Origin: an uncultured Candidatus Melainabacteria bacterium
GTDB lineage: Bacteria > Cyanobacteriota > Vampirovibrionia > Gastranaerophilales > Gastranaerophilaceae
DNA: 64,000 nt
NCBI GenBank assembly: GCA_934757245.1
Contig: CAKVLH010000007.1
Span: 18,354-82,353, forward strand
Reading direction: 5' to 3'
The position numbers and the translations under genes were made by a program. The notes below the pieces were generated by a model. That model was not told where the DNA came from. It saw only the letters and a program-made list of their open reading frames with translations, and made no database searches. Shown here in pieces: positions 14,174 to 22,879 of this stretch (its first letter is position 1; the number at the start of each line of letters is the position of its first letter).

Positions 14174-16831
14174 ATGACAACTAAGACTAAAAAGAACGTT
14201 GAATCTTTGGAAAAAAGCTTGGAAGCATCAAATGTTGTTGAAACACTTGACCAATTAGAAAGCTTAATTTCTAGAGTTCACAAAGCTCAAAGAATTTTCG
14301 CAACTTTCTCACAAGAAAAAGTTGACGCTATATTCAAAGCAGCAGCTACAGCAGCAGATAAGGCTCGTATTCCTCTTGCAAGAATGGCTGTTGAAGAAAC
14401 TGGCATGGGTATTTTAGAAGATAAGATTATCAAAAACCACTTTGCTTCTGAATATATTTATAACAAACATAAACACGCTAAAACTTGCGGTATCATCAGA
14501 GAAGACAAAATCAACGGTACAAAAGTAGTTGCAGAACCTTTAGGCGTTTTAGCAGGTATCGTTCCTACTACAAACCCAACTTCAACTGCTATTTTCAAAT
14601 CTTTAATTTCATTAAAGACTAGAAACGGTATCATCTTCTCACCACACCCAAGAGCTAAAAAATCTACAATCGCAGCTGCTAAAATCGTTTTAGATGCTGC
14701 TGTTAAAGCTGGCGCTCCAGAAGATATTATTGGTTGGATTGATGTTCCATCAATTGAACTTTCAAGCGCATTGATGAAACACCCTAATATCGATTGTATC
14801 TTAGCTACAGGTGGCCCTGGCATGGTTAAGGCTGCTTATTCATCAGGCAACCCTGCTTTAGGTGTTGGCCCTGGTAATACACCGGCTGTTATTGATGAAA
14901 CTGCTGATATTAAAATGGCTGTTTCTTCAATTCTTATGTCAAAATCTTTCGACAACGGTATGATTTGTGCTTCTGAACAATCAGTAGTAGTTGTTGATAG
15001 CATTTATGAAGAAGTTAAAAAAGAATTCATTTACAGAGGTGCTTACCTTGTAAATGATAGTCAACAACAAAAATTAGTAGACCTTCCTCTAATCGACCCT
15101 AAGAGAGGAACTGCTCATCCTGACGTAGTTGGTCAAAAACCTCACAGAATCGCTGAATTAGCTGGTTTTGGCAACGAAGTTCCTGAAGATGCTAAAATCT
15201 TATTGGTTGAAAGACCTGAAGTTGATTGGGAAGATCCATTCTCAAGAGAAAAATTATCACCAGTTTTAACTCTTTACAGAGCTAGTGATTTTGAAGATGC
15301 TACTGAAAAAGCATACCACTTAGTAAGCAAAGGTGGCGCAGGACACACTTCAGTTCTTTACACAGACGAACGTAAAAAAGATAGAATCAACATGTTTGGC
15401 GAAAAAATGCCAACTTGCAGAGTTCTAATCAACTCTCCATCATCTCAAGGTGGTATTGGTGATTTGTTCAACTTCAGACTTGAACCATCACTAACTCTAG
15501 GCTGCGGTTCTTGGGGCGGAAACGCTGTTTCAGGTAACGTAGGCGTAGAAAACTTATTGAACTACAAAACCGTTGCTGAAAGGAGAGAAAATATGTTATG
15601 GTTCAAAGTTCCTTCTAAAGTTTACTTCAAGAGAGGCGCTACTGACTTAGCTCTTCGTGAATTAGAAGGTAAAAAACGTGCATTCATCGTAACTGACAGA
15701 TTCTTGTTCAACTCAGGTGCTGTTAATGCAATTACTAACGTTCTTGACGAAATCGGTATTGAACACGAAGTATTCTTCGATGTTAAACCGGATCCAACAT
15801 TGTCAACAATCGACCAAGCTATGGCTATTATGAAACCATTTGAACCTGATGTAATCATTTCATTAGGTGGCGGTTCTCCAATGGACGCAGCTAAAATTAT
15901 GTGGTTATTGTATGAACAACCTGATACAAACTTCGAAGATATCGCTATGAGATTTATGGATATCAGAAAGAGAATTTGCAGAATCCCTGAATTAGGCAAG
16001 AAAGCTACTATGGTTGCTATTCCTACAACATCAGGTACTGGTTCTGAAGTAACTCCATTCGCTATCATTACTGATGACGAAACTCACGTAAAATATGCAA
16101 TCGCTGATTACGCTTTAACACCAAATATGGCTATTGTTGACCCTAACTTCGTTGATGGTATGCCAAAAGGTTTGACTTCAGCTTCTGGTATCGACGCATT
16201 AGTTCACGCATTTGAAGCTTATGTATCTTGTATGGCTACAAACTTCACTAACTCAAATGCTTTAGAAGCAACTAAGTTGGTATTCAGATACTTAGAACGT
16301 TCATACAAAGAAGGTGCTAATGATCCTATCGCTAGAGAAAAAATGCACTACGCTGCAACAATCGCTGGTATGGCATTTGCTAACTCTTTCTTAGGATTGT
16401 GCCACTCTATGGCTCACAAACTTGGTGCTATGTACCACGTTCCACACGGTGTAGCTAACGCATTGTTATTCAGACAAATCATCAAGTACAATGCTTCAGA
16501 TGCTCCACACAAACAAGCAATCTTCCCTCAATACAAATTCCCTAATGCGAAGGCTAAATATGGTCAAATCGCTGATGAATTGGGCTTGGGCGGTAAGAAT
16601 GATGATGAAAAGGTTGAATTGTTAATCAAGGCAGTTGATGAATTGATGGATAAGATTGACCTTCCTAAGTCAATTAAAGACTTCGGCGTAGATGAAAAAA
16701 CATTCATGGATAACTTGGATGAACTTGTTGAATTGGCATTCGATGACCAATGCACAGGTGCTAACCCTGCTTACCCATTGATGTCTGATATCAAACAAAT
16801 CTACATTGACGGTTATTATGGTAATGTTTAA
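14174..16831 (+). CDS. adhE: Bifunctional acetaldehyde-CoA/alcohol dehydrogenase
   Basis: 885 residues from the ATG at 14174, which has AAAGGAGA 8 bases upstream; an upstream in-frame TTG lacks this. N-terminal half (about 1-450) is a CoA-acylating aldehyde dehydrogenase with nucleophilic Cys near residue 265 ([10 protein letters not shown]) and [10 protein letters not shown]. The C-terminal half (about 460-885) is an iron-dependent alcohol dehydrogenase with [22 protein letters not shown] and [17 protein letters not shown] carrying metal histidines. It reduces acetyl-CoA to ethanol, reoxidising two NADH, and forms helical spirosomes in other bacteria. Two TTGACA-like boxes lie near 14100-14115. 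Codon choice suggests high expression. A terminator follows. Confidence 0.98.
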   Translation: MTTKTKKNVESLEKSLEASNVVETLDQLESLISRVHKAQRIFATFSQEKVDAIFKAAATAADKARIPLARMAVEETGMGILEDKIIKNHFASEYIYNKHKHAKTCGIIREDKINGTKVVAEPLGVLAGIVPTTNPTSTAIFKSLISLKTRNGIIFSPHPRAKKSTIAAAKIVLDAAVKAGAPEDIIGWIDVPSIELSSALMKHPNIDCILATGGPGMVKAAYSSGNPALGVGPGNTPAVIDETADIKMAVSSILMSKSFDNGMICASEQSVVVVDSIYEEVKKEFIYRGAYLVNDSQQQKLVDLPLIDPKRGTAHPDVVGQKPHRIAELAGFGNEVPEDAKILLVERPEVDWEDPFSREKLSPVLTLYRASDFEDATEKAYHLVSKGGAGHTSVLYTDERKKDRINMFGEKMPTCRVLINSPSSQGGIGDLFNFRLEPSLTLGCGSWGGNAVSGNVGVENLLNYKTVAERRENMLWFKVPSKVYFKRGATDLALRELEGKKRAFIVTDRFLFNSGAVNAITNVLDEIGIEHEVFFDVKPDPTLSTIDQAMAIMKPFEPDVIISLGGGSPMDAAKIMWLLYEQPDTNFEDIAMRFMDIRKRICRIPELGKKATMVAIPTTSGTGSEVTPFAIITDDETHVKYAIADYALTPNMAIVDPNFVDGMPKGLTSASGIDALVHAFEAYVSCMATNFTNSNALEATKLVFRYLERSYKEGANDPIAREKMHYAATIAGMAFANSFLGLCHSMAHKLGAMYHVPHGVANALLFRQIIKYNASDAPHKQAIFPQYKFPNAKAKYGQIADELGLGGKNDDEKVELLIKAVDELMDKIDLPKSIKDFGVDEKTFMDNLDELVELAFDDQCTGANPAYPLMSDIKQIYIDGYYGNV

Positions 16832-16850
16832 TTAAATATTAAATATTTAG

Positions 16851-16884
16851 ACGGTGCGCTCTTTAAAGAGCGCACTGTTTTTAT
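16851..16884 (+). terminator. Terminator after adhE
   Basis: ACGGTGCGCTCTTTAAAGAG pairs back with CGCACTGT, followed by TTTTT. Confidence 0.85.
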
Positions 16885-16897
16885 GTTTTATATATTT

Positions 16898-16932
16898 GTC
16901 GTGTTCAATGAAAAACGTTGAACACGACCTAC
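16898..16932. repeat. CTAC-type short hairpin repeat
   Basis: GTCGTGTTCAA, loop, TTGAACACGAC, CTAC. Recurs reversed at 61621-61655. Confidence 0.7.
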
Positions 16933-16981
16933 AACTCAATTGGAGAGAAGGTTTTTTATCAAAACTACTTTTCTTAAAAAA

Positions 16982-17010
16982 TTGCGTATAACGATTTTTT
17001 ATACTATAAT
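16982..17010 (+). promoter_or_regulatory. Promoter placed for a leaderless yifB transcript
   Basis: TTGCGT (16982-16987), 17 bases, TATAAT (17005-17010). The ATG at 17018 is at the expected transcription start. Confidence 0.6.
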
Positions 17011-17017
17011 ACGTTCA

Positions 17018-18541
17018 ATGGTTACAAAGACAATTACAGCCGCGACTGCAGGCATTAATTCTTATCGTGTGGAAGTAGAAGTTGACGTTGCAAACTCTAT
17101 GCCGAATATTAGCATAGTAGGTTTGCCGGACAATGCTGTCTCAGAAGCGCGCGAACGTGTACATTCTGCAATAAAAAATTCAGGCTATTCATTCCCTCTC
17201 GGGCGAGTCATAGTCAACCTTGCCCCCGCTGATATCAGAAAAGAAGGCACAAATTTTGATTTACCGATAGCAATTGGTATCCTTAAAGAACAAGGAATTG
17301 ATATAAAAGACGATTTAAATACCGGATTTATCGGCGAACTTTCGCTAGATGGCTCACTTAGAAAGATTAACGGGGTTTTACCTTTAGTCAGTGGGCTTAA
17401 AGATTCCGGAGTTACAACAGTTTTTGTTCCGTATGAAAACGCTAAAGAAGCTGCGTTAGTTCAAGGGGTTAAAGTTTTTGGCGCAAAACATCTTGGAGAT
17501 ATTGTTAACCACTATTTAGAAACTCCGATTGCAGAAACAAAAGTCGATATCAATGAGTATTTAGAATCAAATGCGCAAGTCGATTTTACTTTTGATTTCA
17601 AAGATGTTAAAGGACAACAAAAAGCTAAAAAAGCTTTAGAAATCGCAGCCGCTGGTGGACACAACATACTTATGACAGGTTCTCCGGGGTCGGGCAAGAC
17701 TCTTATGGCAAAATGTTTTGCTTCAATTTTACCACCATTAGAACTGGAAGAAGCGCTGGAACTTACTAAGATTTATAGTATTTGCGGACTTTTGGAACAA
17801 GATAAACCGCTAATGACCAATCGTCCATTCAGAGCTGTGCACCATACGGCATCACCAAATGGTATTATTGGCGGAGGTTCTAATCCAAAACCCGGTGAAA
17901 TTACGCTTGCGCACAGAGGCGTTTTATTCTTAGACGAAATGGTTGAATTTCCAAGACAAGTTTTGGAAGTTTTAAGACAACCCCTAGAAGACGGTGAAAT
18001 TGTAATTTCGAGAGCTAAAAATTCAATAAAATATCCTGCAAAATTTATGTTGGTAGGCGCAATGAACCCTTGCCCTTGTGGTTTTCTAGGCGATAGAGAA
18101 AAACAATGCACCTGTTCAGATTTTCAGATAAAGCGTTATCAATCAAAGCTTTCAGGACCTTTGATTGATAGAATTGATTTGGTTGTGAATGTTCCAAGAC
18201 TTACAACAGAAGAACTTATTAATACTAAAACAAACGCAGAGCCTTCTTTTGACATAAGGCAACGCGTAATTCGAGCGCGTAAAATTCAGGCTGAAAGATA
18301 TAAAAACGAAGGAATTTTAACCAACTCAGAATTAAACGCAAAACAGATTAAACAATTCTGTCAGTTAGATGATATGTCGTCAGAATTTTTGAAAGAAGCT
18401 GCTCAAAAATACATGCTTTCCGGCAGAAAATTCAATAGAATTCTAAAAATGGCTAGAACAATTGCAGATTTAGAAGCTAAAGAAAACATCGAACTCAAAC
18501 ATTTAACACTTGCTTTGCAATACCGAGTTGATATGAACTAA
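17018..18541 (+). CDS. YifB-family Mg-chelatase-like AAA+ ATPase
   Basis: 507 residues, matching the family length when started at the ATG at 17018 (MVTKTITAATAGINSYRVEV), not at the upstream frame opening. N-terminal ChlI-like domain (about 10-180) with IVGLPDNAVSEARERV; AAA+ core with Walker A GSPGSGKTLMAK near residue 220 and Walker B GVLFLDEMVEF; zinc-like cysteines in NPCPCGFLGDREKQCTC; C-terminal helical lid. YifB/ComM proteins act as DNA branch-migration helicases in natural transformation in some bacteria; in others the role is unknown. No ribosome binding site is visible; the promoter position implies a leaderless mRNA. Confidence 0.93.
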   Translation: MVTKTITAATAGINSYRVEVEVDVANSMPNISIVGLPDNAVSEARERVHSAIKNSGYSFPLGRVIVNLAPADIRKEGTNFDLPIAIGILKEQGIDIKDDLNTGFIGELSLDGSLRKINGVLPLVSGLKDSGVTTVFVPYENAKEAALVQGVKVFGAKHLGDIVNHYLETPIAETKVDINEYLESNAQVDFTFDFKDVKGQQKAKKALEIAAAGGHNILMTGSPGSGKTLMAKCFASILPPLELEEALELTKIYSICGLLEQDKPLMTNRPFRAVHHTASPNGIIGGGSNPKPGEITLAHRGVLFLDEMVEFPRQVLEVLRQPLEDGEIVISRAKNSIKYPAKFMLVGAMNPCPCGFLGDREKQCTCSDFQIKRYQSKLSGPLIDRIDLVVNVPRLTTEELINTKTNAEPSFDIRQRVIRARKIQAERYKNEGILTNSELNAKQIKQFCQLDDMSSEFLKEAAQKYMLSGRKFNRILKMARTIADLEAKENIELKHLTLALQYRVDMN

Positions 18542-18612
18542 AAAATTTGCTAAAATAAGAAAGTACAAAATAATTTGGATTTCAATCCAACGAATAATTA
18601 GAGAGGTTTTAG

Positions 18613-19326
18613 ATGAAAAATAAAAGAGGATTTACTCTTGCGGAAGTATTGATTACAATCGGCATTTTAGGTGTAATTGCGGCTGTAACTTTGCCTGCGT
18701 TGCGCGCAAATATCGATAGAAACACTTGGGCTAGTGGCTTACAAACGAATATTTCTTTGTTGAACACTGCTTTTAATCAAATGATGGCAGAAGAAGATGT
18801 TAGTGATATTCGTGATACAAATCTTTGGACAGAGTATGTTACTTCAGATGTTACTGAGTCAAACAGTAATATTAAAGCTGAAATGGATAAGTATTTTAGA
18901 ATTTCAAAAATTGATAAGAATTTTCCGGCTAAAGCTTATACTTTGAACGATTCAACTTATACAAAAGATTCTGCAAGATTCTATCTTGGTAATTCTGCAA
19001 GTTTAAATATATTATTTAAACATAATGCAGATTTTTCACCTTGTTCCAGCACTCAAATATTCTGTCATCCTGTTGCAGAAATTGTTTTGGATGTAAATGG
19101 GGATAAGAAACCAAACGTAATGGGAAACGACATGTTTTTGCTTGTATTGGGTGAAAATGGTATTGTTTATCCTGTAGGCGGAGATGATGCTTATAACTAT
19201 TCTTCTTCTTTATATCCAAAATGGGATAGCGCAACCGGTTGTCAAGGTAAAAATCCAAAGGATGTGAATGGAAATTCTTGCGCTGGTAGAGTGGTCGATG
19301 AAGGATACAAAATTAATTATAAATAA
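18613..19326 (+). CDS. Type IV pilin-like (pseudopilin) protein
   Basis: 237 residues. Class III prepilin signal: short basic leader, cleavage after KRG, then FTLAEVLITIGILGVIAAVT with the conserved Glu at +5, which anchors and assembles the subunit. The C-terminal globular domain has paired cysteines (SPCSSTQIFC, ATGCQGK...NSC), suggesting disulfides, and a LDVNGDKKPN calcium-site-like stretch as in minor pseudopilins. Stand-alone, with GAGAGG before the ATG and a strong terminator after. It needs a PilD peptidase and assembly machinery encoded elsewhere. Confidence 0.85.
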   Translation: MKNKRGFTLAEVLITIGILGVIAAVTLPALRANIDRNTWASGLQTNISLLNTAFNQMMAEEDVSDIRDTNLWTEYVTSDVTESNSNIKAEMDKYFRISKIDKNFPAKAYTLNDSTYTKDSARFYLGNSASLNILFKHNADFSPCSSTQIFCHPVAEIVLDVNGDKKPNVMGNDMFLLVLGENGIVYPVGGDDAYNYSSSLYPKWDSATGCQGKNPKDVNGNSCAGRVVDEGYKINYK

Positions 19327-19336
19327 GGTTTTTATT

Positions 19337-19375
19337 AAAGGCGGCTTCGAAGAAGCCGCCTTTAATTTTTTTTAT
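19337..19375. terminator. Bidirectional terminator between pseudopilin and bioD
   Basis: AAAGGCGGCTTC, GAA, GAAGCCGCCTTT, then an AT-rich T tract; the last bases of bioD lie in the tail. Confidence 0.85.
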
Positions 19376-20043
19376 TCAAACAAATCTTTCAATAAAACTA
19401 TATCATCTTGATTTTTACCGACTGTCGCTACGACTTTTATCCCTGTTAAGTATTCAACTTGTTTCAAATTATCTTGTTGCATAAAGCTATTACTATTAAA
19501 ATTATTTAAAATGATTCCCACAATTTTAATACCATTAGCACGAGCGTATTCAACAGTCAAAAGTGTTGAATTTATCGTTCCAAGCCCGCCGTCTGCAACT
19601 ATAATTATAGGTGCGCCTAATTCTTTGATTAAGTCTTTTAAAATATATTTTTCGCCATTTTCAAGTCTTAAAGGACACGTAATTCCGCCTGCTCCTTCAA
19701 CTAAAAGATAGTCGTATTCTGATGTTTTCTTTTTAAATTCTGATTTGATTTTTGCAATATCAATTTCCATATTTGCTCTTTTGGCGGCTAAATGCGGAGA
19801 TACAGCTTCTTTCCACCAGTATGCAACGCAATCATCCGCACTCGTTGGTATTTTCGCTGTGTTTACAACATAATTGCAATCGCTTTCAATAAGTTTTCCG
19901 TCCTTTTCAACTACTCCGCTGAGTACAGGTTTGAAATAACCACAATTAAGCCCTGCTTCACGCATTTTTTTTACAATTAGCGCAGAAACATAAGTCTTTC
20001 CTATGTCTGTTCCTGTTGCTGTAATAAATATATTTTTAGACAT
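19372..20043 (-). CDS. bioD: ATP-dependent dethiobiotin synthetase
   Basis: 223 residues. P-loop ATGTDIGKTYVSA at residues 8-20, the KPVLSG and EGAGGITCPL motifs of BioD, and IIVADGGLGTINSTLLTVEY. It closes the ureido ring of dethiobiotin from diaminopelargonate, CO2 and ATP. It stands alone here; the other biotin genes are not in the window. GGAG precedes the ATG. Confidence 0.95.
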   Translation of the reverse strand: MSKNIFITATGTDIGKTYVSALIVKKMREAGLNCGYFKPVLSGVVEKDGKLIESDCNYVVNTAKIPTSADDCVAYWWKEAVSPHLAAKRANMEIDIAKIKSEFKKKTSEYDYLLVEGAGGITCPLRLENGEKYILKDLIKELGAPIIIVADGGLGTINSTLLTVEYARANGIKIVGIILNNFNSNSFMQQDNLKQVEYLTGIKVVATVGKNQDDIVLLKDLFE

Positions 20044-20176
20044 AATAATCTCCTATCTTCAAGTCAAGATTAGCACTTGAAGGTTGAGATGTAAAGCTCA
20101 AAAAGTAAATTACCGCCTTGTAGAATTGACTCTCCGAACTTGTATTTTATTATGTGGAAAACGGAGAGATGATTTT

Positions 20177-21181
20177 ATGAAAACTGTATTTTTTGATATT
20201 GAAAATTACGAAGAAGAATTTTTGCGTGCAAAACGCAAAGATGACTATTTTTTTGTTCATGACGCACTAAATGATTTAGAACCTGTTAATCTAGATTATG
20301 CAGACGCTGAAATTATTTCTGTATTCACAACTTCAAGAATGAATGCTGATGTGCTTAAACAGTTTAAAAATCTAAAATTAATAGCCTTGCGTTCTGTCGG
20401 ATTTAACCATATAGATATAGAATACTGTAAAGCTCATAATATCATGGTTGAAAATTCGCCCGAATATGGCAATCAATCTGTCGCAGAATTTGCATTAGCT
20501 CTTTTAATGGATGTGTTGAGAAAAGTTACGGTTTCATATCTTGAATACAAAAATTCTAAAGTCCATCCGACTTGTCTTATGGGAATGGAATTGTACGGAA
20601 AAACAATGGGAATTGTAGGCCTTGGGGCGATTGGTTCGGCATTTGCAAGAATTGCACATGGTTTAGGTATGAAAATTTTAGGTTACGACAAAGTCGAAAA
20701 AGAAGTTTTAAAAGTTGATTTAAATGTTACGTATACAGATTTTGACACTTTACTTAGAAATTCAGATTTTATTTCAATTCATGCACCAATGAATCAAGAA
20801 AACTATCACATGTTTGATGAGAACAGTTTTGACAAAATGAAAGAAACTGCAATTCTAATCAACACCGGACGCGGAGAATTGATTGATACTTCGGCTCTAT
20901 TCAATGCCCTAGTAAACAAGAAAATTCTTGGCGCAGGGCTTGATGTATTAGAAAACGAACAAACAATTACTGATGTTGATTATATGATTGGAATAAACAG
21001 GCTTGACAAGTTAACTTTGGAACAGACAATTATCAATTCGCGCCTATTTCAGTTGGATAACGTGATTTTAACTCCACATATTGCATATAATACAAGAGAA
21101 GCGATTAATAGAATCTTAACAACTACTTATAGTAATATTGAGGCTTTCGGGCGTGGTGTAGTACAAAATAAAGTCTGTTAG
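20177..21181 (+). CDS. D-isomer-specific 2-hydroxyacid dehydrogenase (D-lactate dehydrogenase type)
   Basis: 334 residues from the ATG at 20177 with GGAGAG upstream; the open frame extends further left without support. NAD-binding GLGAIGSAFARIAHGLGMK at about 150-170 and catalytic Arg, Glu and His in RSVGFNHID, LDVLENEQ and LTPHIAYNT. The overall pattern (KTVFFDIENYEEEF at the start, ENSPEYGNQSVAEFALAL) fits fermentative D-lactate dehydrogenase. It would reduce pyruvate to D-lactate and reoxidise NADH. Other 2-oxoacids are possible substrates. Confidence 0.88.
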   Translation: MKTVFFDIENYEEEFLRAKRKDDYFFVHDALNDLEPVNLDYADAEIISVFTTSRMNADVLKQFKNLKLIALRSVGFNHIDIEYCKAHNIMVENSPEYGNQSVAEFALALLMDVLRKVTVSYLEYKNSKVHPTCLMGMELYGKTMGIVGLGAIGSAFARIAHGLGMKILGYDKVEKEVLKVDLNVTYTDFDTLLRNSDFISIHAPMNQENYHMFDENSFDKMKETAILINTGRGELIDTSALFNALVNKKILGAGLDVLENEQTITDVDYMIGINRLDKLTLEQTIINSRLFQLDNVILTPHIAYNTREAINRILTTTYSNIEAFGRGVVQNKVC

Positions 21182-21291
21182 AAGAAAAATATAAATTCTG
21201 TTAATTTTTGTAACGAAATTTTCTCTTGTAGAAATCGACTTTTGTTAAATGACTTTATATATATGTAAGATATGTAAAATGAGAGTATAAA

Positions 21292-22128
21292 ATGGCTGGT
21301 TTTTTAAATTTACATAATAGTGAATATGCCGCAAAAGATGTTGCTAAATACAATGCCGCAAATGGTAATAGCAGACAGTCATTTGTTGGCTATCTAATTT
21401 CAACCAATGCTCCTTCAATTTTCATGAGTCTTACAAGTAAAATCGCAGAAAAATCAGACGGTAAGGGCGGAGCTTCTGAAACATCTGATGATAGTGAATT
21501 AAAAACTTTAAAAAGACAATTTAAGCAAGTTTTAAATAAAATTGGTGCAAAAGATGAAACTCAAATTAATGAATCAGTTGCAGACGCACAAAATAAAAGT
21601 CAAACAAAAATAAATACTGCGCAAGCAGAAGTAGATTCATTTAATAACGGGACTGATAAATATTCTACTCAGATTGCAACATTACAAAGCAAATTGGTAA
21701 CAGGTGAAGATTTACCCGATGCGCAAAAAGCTAATAATGATAAAATTAACAATAAAATTGAATCATTAAATAAAGAAAGAACTAAAGCGCAAGAAAAAGC
21801 ACAGAAAAATTTAGAAAAAGTTGTAGAAACTGAAACTGCTAATATTCAAGAAGTTAAAGCAAATGCTGAAGAAGCTTATAAAATTTTTGAAAAAATTTCC
21901 GGCTTTGTAGACGTTGATAACGAAGATAATAATTATGTAAGAGAAAAAAATGAAGTATTACATGATTTGAATAATCAACGTACAGCCTTTTTAACTAGCA
22001 CAAATCCTAATGATAAAAAAGCTGCGGCTCAAAAAATTAAGCAAATGGCAGATGAAAATCCTAATGATATAAATATTCAAACAACATATAAATTATTGAA
22101 ATCTAAAATTGATAACTGTTTGAAATAG
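21292..22128 (+). CDS. Lineage-specific coiled-coil protein
   Basis: 278 residues, no signal peptide. The N-terminal 60 residues are mixed (MAGFLNLHNSEYAAKDVAKY; ISTNAPSIFMSLTSKIAEKS); the rest is Lys/Glu/Ala/Asn-rich helix typical of a long coiled coil (about 90-210) ending in DNCLK. No family recognised. A terminator (22188-22214) follows. Confidence 0.7.
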   Translation: MAGFLNLHNSEYAAKDVAKYNAANGNSRQSFVGYLISTNAPSIFMSLTSKIAEKSDGKGGASETSDDSELKTLKRQFKQVLNKIGAKDETQINESVADAQNKSQTKINTAQAEVDSFNNGTDKYSTQIATLQSKLVTGEDLPDAQKANNDKINNKIESLNKERTKAQEKAQKNLEKVVETETANIQEVKANAEEAYKIFEKISGFVDVDNEDNNYVREKNEVLHDLNNQRTAFLTSTNPNDKKAAAQKIKQMADENPNDINIQTTYKLLKSKIDNCLK

Positions 22129-22187
22129 TATAAAATTACCCCTATAAATTTTACCAATCTTACAATCTTACATCTTACAAAAGTTTA

Positions 22188-22214
22188 CAGCTCGCATTTG
22201 CGGGCTTTTTTTTG
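22188..22214 (+). terminator. Terminator after the coiled-coil gene
   Basis: AGCTCGCATTTGCGGGCT followed by a T run; the stem is short with a G-U pair. Confidence 0.65.
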
Positions 22215-22226
22215 TAATATATGATT

Positions 22227-22730
22227 ATGGACAAAAAAGAGTTAAGGAAATGGGCAAAAGCACAAGGCAAATTTCGTGAAGCTTGCAGTCAAAATATTAT
22301 AAAAGAATTGCGCGCAAGTGAAATTTATAAACAGGCACATAATATTTTAATTTTTTATCCGCTTGAGGGTGAAGTTAATTTACTTGAGCTTTTGGACGAT
22401 AAAGATAAAAATTTTTATTTACCACGAATAGAAGACAAAAATTTGCTTTGTTGTCCATTTGAAAAAGGTGATGAACTTTGTTTTTCTTGCTTTAAAACTC
22501 AAGAACCTGTTTCAGACGAAGTAGAAAAAAATCAAATTGATTTAGCTATTATTCCAGCTTTGTGTTGTGATAAAAATAATTATCGTCTAGGTTATGGCGG
22601 TGGATTTTATGATAGATTTTTGGTTGGTTTTAGCGGTAAAAAGGTTGTTTGTTTGCCAAAAGAACTTATTGTAGAAACGATTTATCCGAATGAATTTGAT
22701 GTGCCGGTAGATTTTGTTTTTTGTGTATAA
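22227..22730 (+). CDS. 5-formyltetrahydrofolate cyclo-ligase family protein
   Basis: 167 residues from ATG 22227 (an ATG at 22221 is also in frame). The conserved motifs are present: RKWAKAQGK-like basic start, IPALCCDKNNYRLGYGGGFYDRFL for ATP and substrate binding, and the terminal DVPVDFVFCV. It makes 5,10-methenyl-THF from 5-formyl-THF using ATP. A TAATAT box lies directly upstream, so the leader is very short or absent. Confidence 0.92.
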   Translation: MDKKELRKWAKAQGKFREACSQNIIKELRASEIYKQAHNILIFYPLEGEVNLLELLDDKDKNFYLPRIEDKNLLCCPFEKGDELCFSCFKTQEPVSDEVEKNQIDLAIIPALCCDKNNYRLGYGGGFYDRFLVGFSGKKVVCLPKELIVETIYPNEFDVPVDFVFCV

Positions 22731-22879
22731 TTCAATTGAAGTCTTGACTCAATTCCCGTAACATTTTCATGCTAAAAAGGTTCATTATCTTATTTTCTTA
22801 AAACTTTTTAACAATAACTACCCCTTAATCTAGTGTTTGTAATATAATTGAATTGTAATTAAAAGAAAGGAAGAGACTC

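Noticed and set aside
19016..19258. Minus-strand open frame inside the pseudopilin gene
   Set aside because: Shadow of a well-supported gene; no ribosome binding site or family pattern.
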